From: Paenibacillus contaminans
GTDB lineage: Bacteria > Bacillota > Bacilli > Paenibacillales > NBRC-103111
Length of the DNA: 64,000 nucleotides
NCBI RefSeq assembly: GCF_003285015.1
Contig: NZ_QMFB01000009.1
Coordinates: forward strand, 62,001-126,000
Direction of reading: 5' to 3'
Made by a program: the position numbers and the translations under genes
In this document: positions 1 through 7,918 of the stretch, in pieces
Position numbering within the stretch: position 1 is the stretch's first letter
Layout of the letters: each line of letters starts with the position of its first letter
The notes under the pieces: model-generated
The model's database searches: none
What the model was told of the DNA's origin: nothing
The model's input: the letters and a program-made list of their open reading frames with translations, nothing else

Positions 1-217
1 AATAAGGCTCCTTGCCGTCATAAGCAGAGAAGCCATAGCAGAAACCCGCCGGTTTGCCGTCGTCATATACGGCGATTACCGATCCGCCATGCAGCACAGC
101 CGCCTTCATCTGGGCGGCGGAGGTAAACATCTCGCTGGGCCAGGTTGTGCCTTGCAGCTCCGAAAGCTGCCGCAGCTCGTCATATTGCGTTACAGAGCGG
201 TAGGTTAGTTGCTCCAC
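1..217 (-). CDS. GNAT-type acetyltransferase, cut by window edge
   Basis: This is the first 72 codons of a gene that runs off the left edge. Translating the minus strand from a GTG at 217 gives a protein that opens with EQLTYRSVTQYDELRQLSEL, followed by TTWPSEMF and a GKPAGFCYGF strand. That layout suggests the N-terminal half of a GNAT-fold acetyltransferase of the COG3375 kind; this is a family impression, not a firm match. A GAGG ribosome site lies nine bases before the GTG. The acetyl-CoA loop is outside the window, so substrate and activity cannot be judged. Confidence 0.55.
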   Translation of the reverse strand, partial: MEQLTYRSVTQYDELRQLSELQGTTWPSEMFTSAAQMKAAVLHGGSVIAVYDDGKPAGFCYGFSAYDGKEPY

Positions 218-266
218 TCGATTATTCCTCCAGTCATTAAAATCAGCCTTACACCGGGCGTCCCGT

Positions 267-1151
267 TCAACCCTCATCAATCGGATTCACAAAATAGAAG
301 GAGCGTTCGCCGAGCGCCTGCTCTTGGTCGAGCCGCTGCTGCACCTGCCGGTGGTCCCTCACAGTCAGGAATCCGGTCAGCGTGTTCAGCAGAGCGAATA
401 CGGCCGGCATCCCCTGCAGCGTGACCGGCTGACCGGATTCTATCTCCACCTTCAGCAGCTGATCCGCCAGCAGCGCCAGCGGAGATAGGGCATCGTCCGT
501 TATCGCGATGACCTGAGCGGAGCGGCGTTTTGCTTCTTTTACGAACTCGTGAGTCTCGCGCATATATCTCGGGAATGAAATTGCGATCACCAGCCAGCCG
601 GGCTGTATCCGGGACAGCATATAATTCCCGTCTTCCATACCGCCATGGTACAGGGTGGCGTTGCCGCGAAGAATGTTCAGCGAATACGTCAGCCAGTGGG
701 CCGGTGCGAACGAAGCACGCAAACCGATTACCGCAATATGCGATGCGGAGCGGATGAGCTCCACCGCTTGCTCCAGCGCCGCCGGGCTGAGCTCCGCCAG
801 CGTACGCTCGACGTTCGCGGCGTTCAAGCTCGTACGATGAGCGATGTATGCGGCCGCATCCGTCGGGTCGCTTGCAGCCGTAGTCCCCAGCCTGCTGATA
901 GGATTGCTGGATTTGCGTTCCTCAAGAAGCGCATTGTGGATCTCTTTCTGCAGCATGCCGTAGCCGGTAAAACCGATCACGACGCTGAAGCGGATGACGG
1001 TCGTCTCGCTCGTACCGGTAAACGCGCCGACTTCCTTGGCCGAGAGCAGTGCGATCCGGCTCGGGTCCTCAAGAATAAACTTCGCTACCTTCCTTTGACT
1101 TGCCGTTAAGCTGTCGAATGCTTTGCGAATATGACTGCGAATCGTCTCCAT
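267..1151 (-). CDS. RpiR/MurR-family transcriptional regulator (HTH plus SIS)
   Basis: A 294-residue regulator. Residues 1-75 form the RpiR-type helix-turn-helix (LTASQRKVAKFILEDP, then SETTVIRFSVVIGFTGY), and residues about 125-265 form a SIS sugar-phosphate isomerase fold (AVIGLRASFAPAHWL, VIAISFPRY, VIAITDD). In this family the SIS domain senses a phosphosugar and controls DNA binding by the N-terminal domain. The length is normal and AAGGAACG precedes the ATG. The gene is not in an obvious operon. The upstream acetyltransferase is in the same direction, and the glycan cluster lies 1.8 kb to the right, so control of that cluster is possible but not shown. Confidence 0.9.
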   Translation of the reverse strand: METIRSHIRKAFDSLTASQRKVAKFILEDPSRIALLSAKEVGAFTGTSETTVIRFSVVIGFTGYGMLQKEIHNALLEERKSSNPISRLGTTAASDPTDAAAYIAHRTSLNAANVERTLAELSPAALEQAVELIRSASHIAVIGLRASFAPAHWLTYSLNILRGNATLYHGGMEDGNYMLSRIQPGWLVIAISFPRYMRETHEFVKEAKRRSAQVIAITDDALSPLALLADQLLKVEIESGQPVTLQGMPAVFALLNTLTGFLTVRDHRQVQQRLDQEQALGERSFYFVNPIDEG

Positions 1152-1498
1152 GTTATCGTTCCTTTTTGAAGTTTAGACACCATAGTTATAAATATTTAGA
1201 AGTGTACCATTCACAAATTCATTATATCCAGTCCGACAGCAGATGACAATACAGATCTGGAACGCGAGCGTTCATGCAGAGAGAGCGGGTTCCGGTGATG
1301 CTTAACGCGGTTAAATGCCAACTGTATATTTGGAATGAAGGGTGTGTTGCCGACTATCTTGGGGAATGTCGTCAGATGTACAACCGGCATGCCGATCATT
1401 TACCGGATTTGACGGAGGTAAACTTTTGCATATCAAGCTTCGTGAACGTCAAATGGCCCCCCCTCTGCTAGAAAGGGGCTATTGTCACCGTAAGATTT
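1152..1498. other. Intergenic region with no supported gene
   Basis: About 350 bases between the RpiR gene and the tandem array. Short open frames occur on both strands, but none has a convincing ribosome site or recognisable protein. The first 60 bases should hold the RpiR promoter, reading leftward. No clear -35/-10 pair was picked. Confidence 0.5.
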
Positions 1499-1812
1499 TT
1501 ATGAAAGTTGTACCATTTACCGCTAATACCGGCAAATCTATATGAAAAATCATATAGAATTCGTCATTCAGCGTTAGTTTCGAAGAACCTATATGAAAAA
1601 TCATATGGAATTCGTCATTCAGCGTTAATATCGGCGAATCTATGTGAAAAATCATATGGAATTCATCATGCAGAGTTAACATCGAATCTATATGAAAAAT
1701 CATATAGAATTCGTCATTCAGTGTTAATTTCAACGAACCTATATGAAAAATCATACCGAATTCATCATTCAGCGTTAGTTTCGAAGAAGCTATATGAAAA
1801 ATCATACAGGTT
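1499..1812. repeat. Tandem array, 51-bp unit with palindromic core
   Basis: Units begin at 1538, 1589, 1640, 1688, 1739 and 1790 (the last partial). Steps are 51, 51, 48, 51 and 51 bases, and a degraded copy lies before 1538. Each unit holds the core ATATGAAAAATCATAT or a close variant, then a less conserved stretch around TTCATTCAGCGTTA. All steps are multiples of three, so long frames stay open on both strands, but nothing suggests translation. The units are directly joined without unique spacers, which argues against CRISPR. The array sits between the RpiR gene and the 3' end of the AraC gene. Confidence 0.9.
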
Positions 1813-1918
1813 AACAGGAATACAGTTAGATAAAGCCTGTCGGCTGCGACCGTCCGAGTTTCTCTTGCCAGGAGTGATTTTAGCCGCAAGTAATTTTGAC
1901 TATTCCAATTTACATCAT

Positions 1919-2821
1919 CTAAACCGAAGAAACAGGCTTCTCCGAAGTACGCTTGTACAAGCCGAGCCGGTATTGCAAGGGTGTCTGCCCCATGAAGCGT
2001 TTAAAGATTTCGCAGAAATACGACGTATCGGAAACTCCGACCTTCTGTGCGATCTGTTCGACGGATAAAACGGATGTTTCCAGCAGCCTGCAAGCCTTCT
2101 GAGCCCGCAGTATATTTAGGAATTCCGAAATGGTGCTGCCGGTGGCGCGCTTGAACAGCCGGGAAAGATGATGCTTCGACAAGTGCAAGTCCTGTGCCAG
2201 CTGATCCAGCCGCAGAGGCTCATGCAGATGCGCCTCCAGCCAGCCGATGATGATTTCCGCATGGTGGGACTCGCGCAAGTGGGCGCCTTCTTTTGCACCG
2301 AACAGCTCCTGCTCCCAGCCGTGCTTCAGCAGATGAAAAAATTCCAGACAGAACAGAATGGAAGCCTCCTGCCGCCCCGCTCCGTTCATAGAACGGAACC
2401 GCTCCCGGTAATCCTCCATCAAGGCAGCGAAGCGCGGGCTCGCGTTCATTCCGTACAGGACAGGCTGCAAGATTTCCCGTTTCCATATGCTGCGGAAAAA
2501 CTCGCTCAGCTCCGGGGCAAAGCTCATCTTTTCGTCCAGAAAAGAAGGCTCGATCATAAATTTGCTGCGGGTATACGGCTTCTCAGGAGTTGCGTTCATA
2601 CGAATCCTGTGCAATTGGTAAGGCTGAAAAATCAACAGCGTATGATCCCGGATCTCGTACATTTGCCGATTGAGCAGCACGTCTCCCGCGCCGGAGTGAA
2701 CATACAAAATTTCGATGCCTTGATGGGCGTGAAAATAACCCGGAAAGCCGGACAAAGTCGTAAAACTGAATTTGAGCTGGAGAGGTTCGTGCAGCAAATT
2801 AAGATCGTTGATCAGCTTCAA
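1919..2821 (-). CDS. AraC-family transcriptional regulator
   Basis: A 300-residue cytoplasmic regulator. The N-terminal half is a cupin-like sensing domain (HAHQGIEILYVHSGAGDVLL, then a HRI strand near residue 75). The C-terminal 100 residues carry two helix-turn-helix motifs (LAQDLHLSKHHLSRLFKRATG, and IAQKVGVSDTSYFCEIFKRF followed by GQTPLQYR). Such proteins usually sense a sugar and activate nearby catabolic genes. Translation starts at TTG 2821, behind a GGAGG site. The gene is divergent from the oxidoreductase at 2948, with about 125 bases between them, so it is the likely local activator of locus A. Confidence 0.93.
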   Translation of the reverse strand: MKLINDLNLLHEPLQLKFSFTTLSGFPGYFHAHQGIEILYVHSGAGDVLLNRQMYEIRDHTLLIFQPYQLHRIRMNATPEKPYTRSKFMIEPSFLDEKMSFAPELSEFFRSIWKREILQPVLYGMNASPRFAALMEDYRERFRSMNGAGRQEASILFCLEFFHLLKHGWEQELFGAKEGAHLRESHHAEIIIGWLEAHLHEPLRLDQLAQDLHLSKHHLSRLFKRATGSTISEFLNILRAQKACRLLETSVLSVEQIAQKVGVSDTSYFCEIFKRFMGQTPLQYRLGLYKRTSEKPVSSV

Positions 2822-2947
2822 ATTAATCCTCCGCCTTCACAAGAGATCAATATAGCCGCATTTTAGCACATCCCAGCCGCAATAAGCGAGCCGCATTCGC
2901 GTTATTCTGTATGCATAATCAAACGTGTGCATAAAGGTGATGATGCG

Positions 2948-4024
2948 ATGAGTGAAGTGCAATCGGCCGGTCCTCGGAAGACTGCCGTATTATGTCTGGG
3001 CGTATCGCCGCATTGGGTGACGTTGTGGCTGGAGCGCGCGGATGTGTCGGTCGTCGGGCTTGTCGATTTATATGAGGAAGCGAAAGCTGCGCCGCCCGGT
3101 TCGCCGTCCGTCCCGCCATCCGGCAGTCTGGCCGCACAGGTGGAGTCCTGGCGCATTCCCCTGTTCGCGGATATTGCCGAGGCGCTGGCTGCTCTGGAGC
3201 CCGACCTGGTCACGATGGTCACGCCTCCCGCAGGCAAGACCTGTTTGACTGCCGTTGAAACCGTTCTCCGGCAAGGCTACGATCTTTTCCTCGAGAAGCC
3301 TAGGCTGGCTGACCGGCAGGACGGCGCCCGGCTGCTGCAATGGAGCCGCAGTCTCGGCAGACAAATCGGCGTAGGGGAAGCCTATCGATTCGACGGATTG
3401 GTGGAGAAGGCGAAACAGGTCATCGATAGCGGACAATTGGGGCGGATCGGTCAGATCGTCTGGACCTGTTACAGGCCGGTCGTCGACGCGCCTTGGATGA
3501 AAGCTTACGATCATGTGATGCTCGAAGACCTGACGTATCATCATCTGGGTGTCATCCACTATCTAGTCGGCTTGGAGCCGTTCAACACGGTTTACGCCAC
3601 CTCCGTTTGCCCGGAGTGGTCTTTGGAAGCTTCGCCGAACGTCGTGTCCCTCTTGGCGCAAAGCGAATCAGGCTGCCAGTTGACGTATCACGCTTCCTGG
3701 TCCGCGCGGGGGAAAACCAGCTCCTGGCTGGGTAACTTTCGGATCGAGGGCAGCCGGGGAACGCTGGAGCTGTGCGACGGCGTATTGACGCTGACCGTGC
3801 GTTTGGACAATGGCTGCGATGGAAATCCGGAGAAATCGGAGACGCTTGAAGCCGAAGTTCCTTATCCATACGAACTGCGCAAAGGTACCGTGAACGAGTA
3901 TATTGCCGCCTGGCGGGATAAGCGGCTGACCGAGTTAACTATTGATGCCCTATATCCTGTTCTGCGAATGATTTATGTCGCGGTGCAATCTGCGGAAACC
4001 GGCAAGCCCGTCGAAATGAAATAA
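2948..4024 (+). CDS. Gfo/Idh/MocA-family NAD(P)-dependent oxidoreductase
   Basis: A 358-residue dehydrogenase. The N-terminal Rossmann half shows a beta strand with AVLCLGVSPHW, an acidic strand end (VVGLVDLY) and the family segment FLEKPRLADR in place of the usual EKPxA. The C-terminal half is the alpha/beta substrate domain. Family members oxidise or reduce sugars and cyclitols. The start is ATG 2948, because AAAGGTGATG sits just upstream; a GTG at 2927 is in frame but has no ribosome site. The aldo/keto reductase follows 20 bases later, so the two should be cotranscribed as the first genes of locus A. Confidence 0.88.
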   Translation: MSEVQSAGPRKTAVLCLGVSPHWVTLWLERADVSVVGLVDLYEEAKAAPPGSPSVPPSGSLAAQVESWRIPLFADIAEALAALEPDLVTMVTPPAGKTCLTAVETVLRQGYDLFLEKPRLADRQDGARLLQWSRSLGRQIGVGEAYRFDGLVEKAKQVIDSGQLGRIGQIVWTCYRPVVDAPWMKAYDHVMLEDLTYHHLGVIHYLVGLEPFNTVYATSVCPEWSLEASPNVVSLLAQSESGCQLTYHASWSARGKTSSWLGNFRIEGSRGTLELCDGVLTLTVRLDNGCDGNPEKSETLEAEVPYPYELRKGTVNEYIAAWRDKRLTELTIDALYPVLRMIYVAVQSAETGKPVEMK

Positions 4025-4043
4025 ACGTTAGGAGCGGTACATC

Positions 4044-4946
4044 GTGCAATATACGACATTGGGAAAAACCGGCTTTAAAGTGTCGAAGCTGGGGCTTGGC
4101 GGCGCGCCGCTGGGCGGCGATTTCGGAGGGACAACGGACGATGAAGTCATCGCCGTCGTCCATGCCGCGTTGGATGCCGGAATCAACTTTATCGACACCG
4201 CCCCGCTTTATGGACGGGGAGAAAGCGAAAGGCGGATCGGTCTCGCCCTGCGCGGCAGACGCGATGCCGTCATACTGGCGACCAAGGCGGTTATGCGCGG
4301 GGATGCCTATACTTACGGCAACGTTATGAAATCCGTGGAAGACAGTCTGACTCGTCTGCAAACCGATTATGTGGATTTGATTCAACTGCATGAATTGGAG
4401 AGCACCTCTTGGGAGCAAGCTGTCGAAGACGTGCTTCCGGCATTCCTGAAGCTGCGGGAGCAAGGCAAGGTCAGAGCGTTCGGCGTCAATGCGGGCGCGC
4501 TCGGGCTGCTGCTGCCGTTCGTGCAGGCAGGCAATACCGACACCGTGCAGACGTTCATGCGCTACAACTTGCTTGATCATACGGCGAAGGACGAATTGCT
4601 GCCCTCGGCTCGGGAGCGGGGGGTCGGCGTTATTAACGGAAGCGTGCTGGCCATGGGCATTTTGGCGGATCGCCCTGCGCCGTTTCTCAACAAAAATCCG
4701 GAGCTTCTGGCAAAAGCCGAGGACAAGAAGCGGCAGCTGGACTTCCTGCGCAAACCCGGGCCCAAAGGGCTGATCGAGCCGGCGATGCGCTTCAGCCTGA
4801 CCTGCCCCGACATCGCGGTGACGCTCACCGGCACGACGTCGGTTGCCTCCCTGCTGCTCAACGCGAGCTATTGCGACGGCGTAGGATTGCCGGAAGAGCA
4901 TGAGGCGCTTGTGTTTTCCTTGTTTGAGGGGCAGTCGTTATTTTGA
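4044..4946 (+). CDS. Aldo/keto reductase, aldose-dehydrogenase-like
   Basis: A 300-residue TIM-barrel oxidoreductase that starts at GTG 4044 behind GGAGCGG. The four catalytic positions of the family are visible: Asp and Tyr in FIDTAPLYGRGESERRIG, Lys in VILATKAV, and His in DLIQLHELE. The opening YTTLGKTGFKVSKLGLGGAPL resembles D-threo-aldose or L-fucose 1-dehydrogenases, which oxidise free sugars to lactones with NAD(P). The exact substrate is not shown by sequence. A paralog lies at 30740, again close to a copy of the 650-residue unknown protein. Confidence 0.9.
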   Translation: MQYTTLGKTGFKVSKLGLGGAPLGGDFGGTTDDEVIAVVHAALDAGINFIDTAPLYGRGESERRIGLALRGRRDAVILATKAVMRGDAYTYGNVMKSVEDSLTRLQTDYVDLIQLHELESTSWEQAVEDVLPAFLKLREQGKVRAFGVNAGALGLLLPFVQAGNTDTVQTFMRYNLLDHTAKDELLPSARERGVGVINGSVLAMGILADRPAPFLNKNPELLAKAEDKKRQLDFLRKPGPKGLIEPAMRFSLTCPDIAVTLTGTTSVASLLLNASYCDGVGLPEEHEALVFSLFEGQSLF

Positions 4947-5010
4947 AGTCTCAGACTTCCATGCCGCTTTGCGGCACCGCTGATGAATGAAAATATCGTT
5001 ATTTCAGGGC
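4947..5010. other. Hairpins after the aldo/keto reductase gene
   Basis: Directly behind the stop codon are two short perfect hairpins, GAAGTC-tca-GACTTC and TGCCG-cttt-GCGGCA. Neither has a following T run, so they are not standard intrinsic terminators. They could weaken read-through or protect the mRNA end before the repeat pair that follows. Confidence 0.5.
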
Positions 5011-5167
5011 AGAAAGTATATCCTCCGCTAATTGTTCGACTTCCCGGTAAACGCGCCTGTCCTTAGAGGACAGCGATGCCGTTTATCCTTGATTTATCAG
5101 AAAGTATAAGGCTCTAAATCTCGGTAAACGCCAGCGTCAAAGACGCCGGTAGGCGTTTGTCCTTGGA
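5011..5167. repeat. Two adjacent copies of the GGTAAACGCC palindromic repeat
   Basis: Copies at about 5011-5094 (degenerate) and 5099-5167. Each opens with AAAGTATA, continues with a variable stretch (GCTCTAAAT in the second copy), and ends in a nested palindrome of the form GGTAAACGCC...GGCGTTT. The same unit recurs at about 53774 and 59839, and a minimal form occurs near 19453, always next to gene ends. This resembles REP or BIME elements of other bacteria. The copies separate the dehydrogenase pair from the hydrolase genes. Confidence 0.8.
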
Positions 5168-5267
5168 TAGATGAGATACTGATCGATTATTCATAAACTC
5201 CGGGCGCTAAATTCTACAAGACGTTTATGGGGTTTAGCCTAAGGATGCCGGATGAGGAGGTTATCCC

Positions 5268-6386
5268 TTGAATGGTTCTGCAGATCAACTTCGGCAAGAT
5301 ATGATTTGGGACAAAATCGTCGACAAAGTGAGTCGAACGAGTACCCGAATCGGGGCGACCTTTCCGTATGTTTCGGTAAACGGGCAATATGACGCCCATC
5401 CGCCCCACTGGTGGACGGCCGGCTTCTGGCCGGGTCTGCTTTGGCTCATATACCGGGACACCAAAGACGAACGACTGAAAGACATCGCCGTCTCCTGCGA
5501 AGAGCAGATGGACGTGCCGCTGCTGGCATATGACGAGCTTCATCACGACGTAGGCTTCATGTGGAGCCTGACGGCCGTCGCGCAGCACAAGCTGCTGGGC
5601 ACGGAGGTTTCCCGGCGCCGCGGGCTAATTGCCGCGAGTCACCTGATGGGACGCTTCAATGCCGCGGGCCGGTTCATCCGCGCCTGGAACGAGCCGGACG
5701 AACCCGGCTGGGCGATCATCGACTGTATGATGAATTTGCCGCTGCTCTACTGGGCCAGCGCCACGACCGCAGACCCGCGCTTCAGGCATGTCGCCAAAGC
5801 GCACGCGGATACGGCTTTGCGCGAATTTCTCCGCCCCGACGGCTCCGCCTATCATATCGTATGCTTCGATCCGGAGACGGGAGAGCGCGTGGGAGCCCGC
5901 GGCGGCCAAGGCTTCGCGCCGGAATCCGCCTGGGCGCGCGGCACCGCCTGGGCCTTGTACGGCATGGCGCTCAGCTGCCGCTACTTGCGGGACGACGCGT
6001 ATTTGCAGGCCGCCAAGCGGTCCGCTCATTTTTTTCTCGCGCATTTGCCCGAGGATGGCGTGCCTTACTGGGATTTTCGCGCCCCTCTCGTTGACGATAT
6101 GGGATACGACTCCACTTCTTCCGCAATTGCGGCCAGCGGGTTGCTGGAGATCAGCGCATTGGTCCCTGAAGCCGAGCAGCAATTTTATTACAACGCAGCC
6201 GTTAAAATTCTGAAGGCGCTGGACGATCACTACAGCGCTTGGGATGAAGAGGAGGAAGGCTTGCTGCTCAAAGGCACGGCGAATTTCCCGCGCAAATCTT
6301 GCGTGAACGTTCCCCATATATATGGCGATTACTTCTTCGCGGAAGCGGTGGCCAAATGGCGCGGACAATCCGAGTTGTTCTGGTAG
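5268..6386 (+). CDS. Unsaturated glucuronyl hydrolase (GH88)
   Basis: A 372-residue alpha/alpha-barrel hydrolase. Enzymes of this family remove the unsaturated uronic acid that polysaccharide lyases leave at the non-reducing end of oligosaccharides. Asp94 in HHDVGFM and Asp152 in IIDCMMNL match the two essential aspartates known for the Bacillus GL1 enzyme, and SAWARGTAWALYG and YDSTSSAIAASGLLEI are also typical. There is no signal peptide, so it should act in the cytoplasm. It starts at TTG 5268 with GGAGG seven bases before it. It opens the second part of locus A. Confidence 0.93.
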   Translation: MNGSADQLRQDMIWDKIVDKVSRTSTRIGATFPYVSVNGQYDAHPPHWWTAGFWPGLLWLIYRDTKDERLKDIAVSCEEQMDVPLLAYDELHHDVGFMWSLTAVAQHKLLGTEVSRRRGLIAASHLMGRFNAAGRFIRAWNEPDEPGWAIIDCMMNLPLLYWASATTADPRFRHVAKAHADTALREFLRPDGSAYHIVCFDPETGERVGARGGQGFAPESAWARGTAWALYGMALSCRYLRDDAYLQAAKRSAHFFLAHLPEDGVPYWDFRAPLVDDMGYDSTSSAIAASGLLEISALVPEAEQQFYYNAAVKILKALDDHYSAWDEEEEGLLLKGTANFPRKSCVNVPHIYGDYFFAEAVAKWRGQSELFW

Positions 6387-6470
6387 CGGCGTGTTGCGGC
6401 TGACCGAACGCCATGAAGCAGCGCACACCGTACGCCGGGAGAAGCGCTATGCGAAAGAAGGAGGCGCAAC

Positions 6471-7898
6471 ATGAGCGCGAATATAGGCGCATTGGGCAAC
6501 TGGCTGTTGTCCTGGGTACAGGAGGACGGCGCGATCAACGGATTTCACAATCATTCCGTATGGGGGTCCAACCCGTATCGCTGGGCGGACTTCACAAGCG
6601 GCCACAGCACCTGGGCCAGCCTGACGATTCCGGCATTGTGCCTGGCGCTGAAGAACCGGCGCGATGCGCGGCTGGAAGATACCGTGCTGCGGCTTCTGCA
6701 ATTCCAAACGACGCGAATGATGGACGACGGCCAATATGCGCATATCGGTTTCCAGATGGGCGAAACGTTGAAGTCCGGCTTGATTCACAATATGCTGCCC
6801 AACGTGGCACTCGGTTTGGCGGCGGAATATGGAGAGAACTGGCTTCCGGCCGGGACGATGGAGCGGATTCGCGCCGCGATTGTAAGCACGATGAACTGCT
6901 GCGATGTTATGTATCCGTTTTCGAGCGGAAGCAAGATCAGCAATCAGGAGTACGCCCGGCTCTGGGCGAAGCTGCAGTACCAGAAAGTATTCAAGGAAGA
7001 GCGCTGGCAGCCTAAGCTTATAGAGCAGCTTGACTGCATGATCGAGAGCTTTCGGATCGCCGGACTGCCCGATGCGTTGTGCGAAGCCAGCTATCGCTAC
7101 CAAGGAAATGCGTCGAGCACGGAGCCGGCCGAATACTACGGACTGCTGATTGCGCCGCTGGTGCTGGCTTACGAAATGTTCGGCCATGAGCGCTATTTGC
7201 AGCATGCGGGCGGCTTGTGCAGGCATCTTGCCCGTTCCTCCTGGTACGACGGCAACGGCTGCAGACGCATTCACCGGACGTGGCTGTTCTCCGGCACGCA
7301 ATGGAAAAAAATCAACGGCCCGATGCTGATTGCCGGAATGGGCACTTCCTTATATGGCGTACTGCGCTATATGCAGCATCGTCCGGATGAAGAATTGGGC
7401 AGGTTGTTGGACGACTGCGACGATACCTATGAACGCTATCAGAATCCGAGAGGTTATTTCGCAGCGGCGACGGGGTGGCAGAGCGAAGTGGACGTCGTTC
7501 CGAGCTCGGCCTGGCATGCGCATGATTTGTTCTACCTTCTCTCCCGGCACGGAGCAAGCGGAGACATTGCCGAAGCGTTATTTGTCCCTCATGCCAAAAT
7601 GTCCGTGCTGCTCGGCGACCAATGCTTGTGGGTCGAGCAAGGCGAGCACTGGGCGGTAACCGATTATTACTGGCAGCAAGTATTCCGCCTGCTCGGCCGG
7701 AAGGATGCCGCAGTGTTCGGCCGCGATATGGATTGGGTCGGCGGCGAGCGCGCCTTGCCTGCAGCTTACGGCTTTGCCGGGTTGCCGAATTTCCTGAAAA
7801 CCGACGAAGGCATCTTCCTGATGCCTGGCGCTACCGGTTTAAATGAAATGAATATTACCTCGATCGCCGGCTTGCCCTTCTTGGGCGAGTGGAGATAG
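6471..7898 (+). CDS. Unrecognised protein, probable helical-toroid enzyme
   Basis: A 475-residue cytoplasmic protein that I cannot assign to a named family. It is rich in Trp, Tyr and His, with segments such as GHSTWASLTIPALCLALK, HIGFQMGETLKSGLIHNMLP and WYDGNGCRRIHRTWLFSG spaced like the helix pairs of six-hairpin glycosidases and lyases. No signal peptide or membrane segment is seen. GGAGG lies just before the ATG. It sits between the glucuronyl hydrolase and the 640-residue unknown in one operon, so a role in oligosaccharide breakdown is inferred only from context. Confidence 0.75.
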   Translation: MSANIGALGNWLLSWVQEDGAINGFHNHSVWGSNPYRWADFTSGHSTWASLTIPALCLALKNRRDARLEDTVLRLLQFQTTRMMDDGQYAHIGFQMGETLKSGLIHNMLPNVALGLAAEYGENWLPAGTMERIRAAIVSTMNCCDVMYPFSSGSKISNQEYARLWAKLQYQKVFKEERWQPKLIEQLDCMIESFRIAGLPDALCEASYRYQGNASSTEPAEYYGLLIAPLVLAYEMFGHERYLQHAGGLCRHLARSSWYDGNGCRRIHRTWLFSGTQWKKINGPMLIAGMGTSLYGVLRYMQHRPDEELGRLLDDCDDTYERYQNPRGYFAAATGWQSEVDVVPSSAWHAHDLFYLLSRHGASGDIAEALFVPHAKMSVLLGDQCLWVEQGEHWAVTDYYWQQVFRLLGRKDAAVFGRDMDWVGGERALPAAYGFAGLPNFLKTDEGIFLMPGATGLNEMNITSIAGLPFLGEWR

Positions 7899-7918
7899 AG
7901 CCCGGAGGACCTGAGAAA

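Noticed and set aside
1485..1889. 134-codon open frame on the minus strand over the same array
   Set aside because: Same cause; the repeated MIFHI units mirror the DNA repeat, with no start signal or known protein.
1508..2068. 186-codon open frame on the plus strand
   Set aside because: It is the tandem array read as protein (repeats of NLYEKSYRIRH) and then antisense to the AraC gene. There is no ribosome site, and the frame is open only because repeat lengths are multiples of three.
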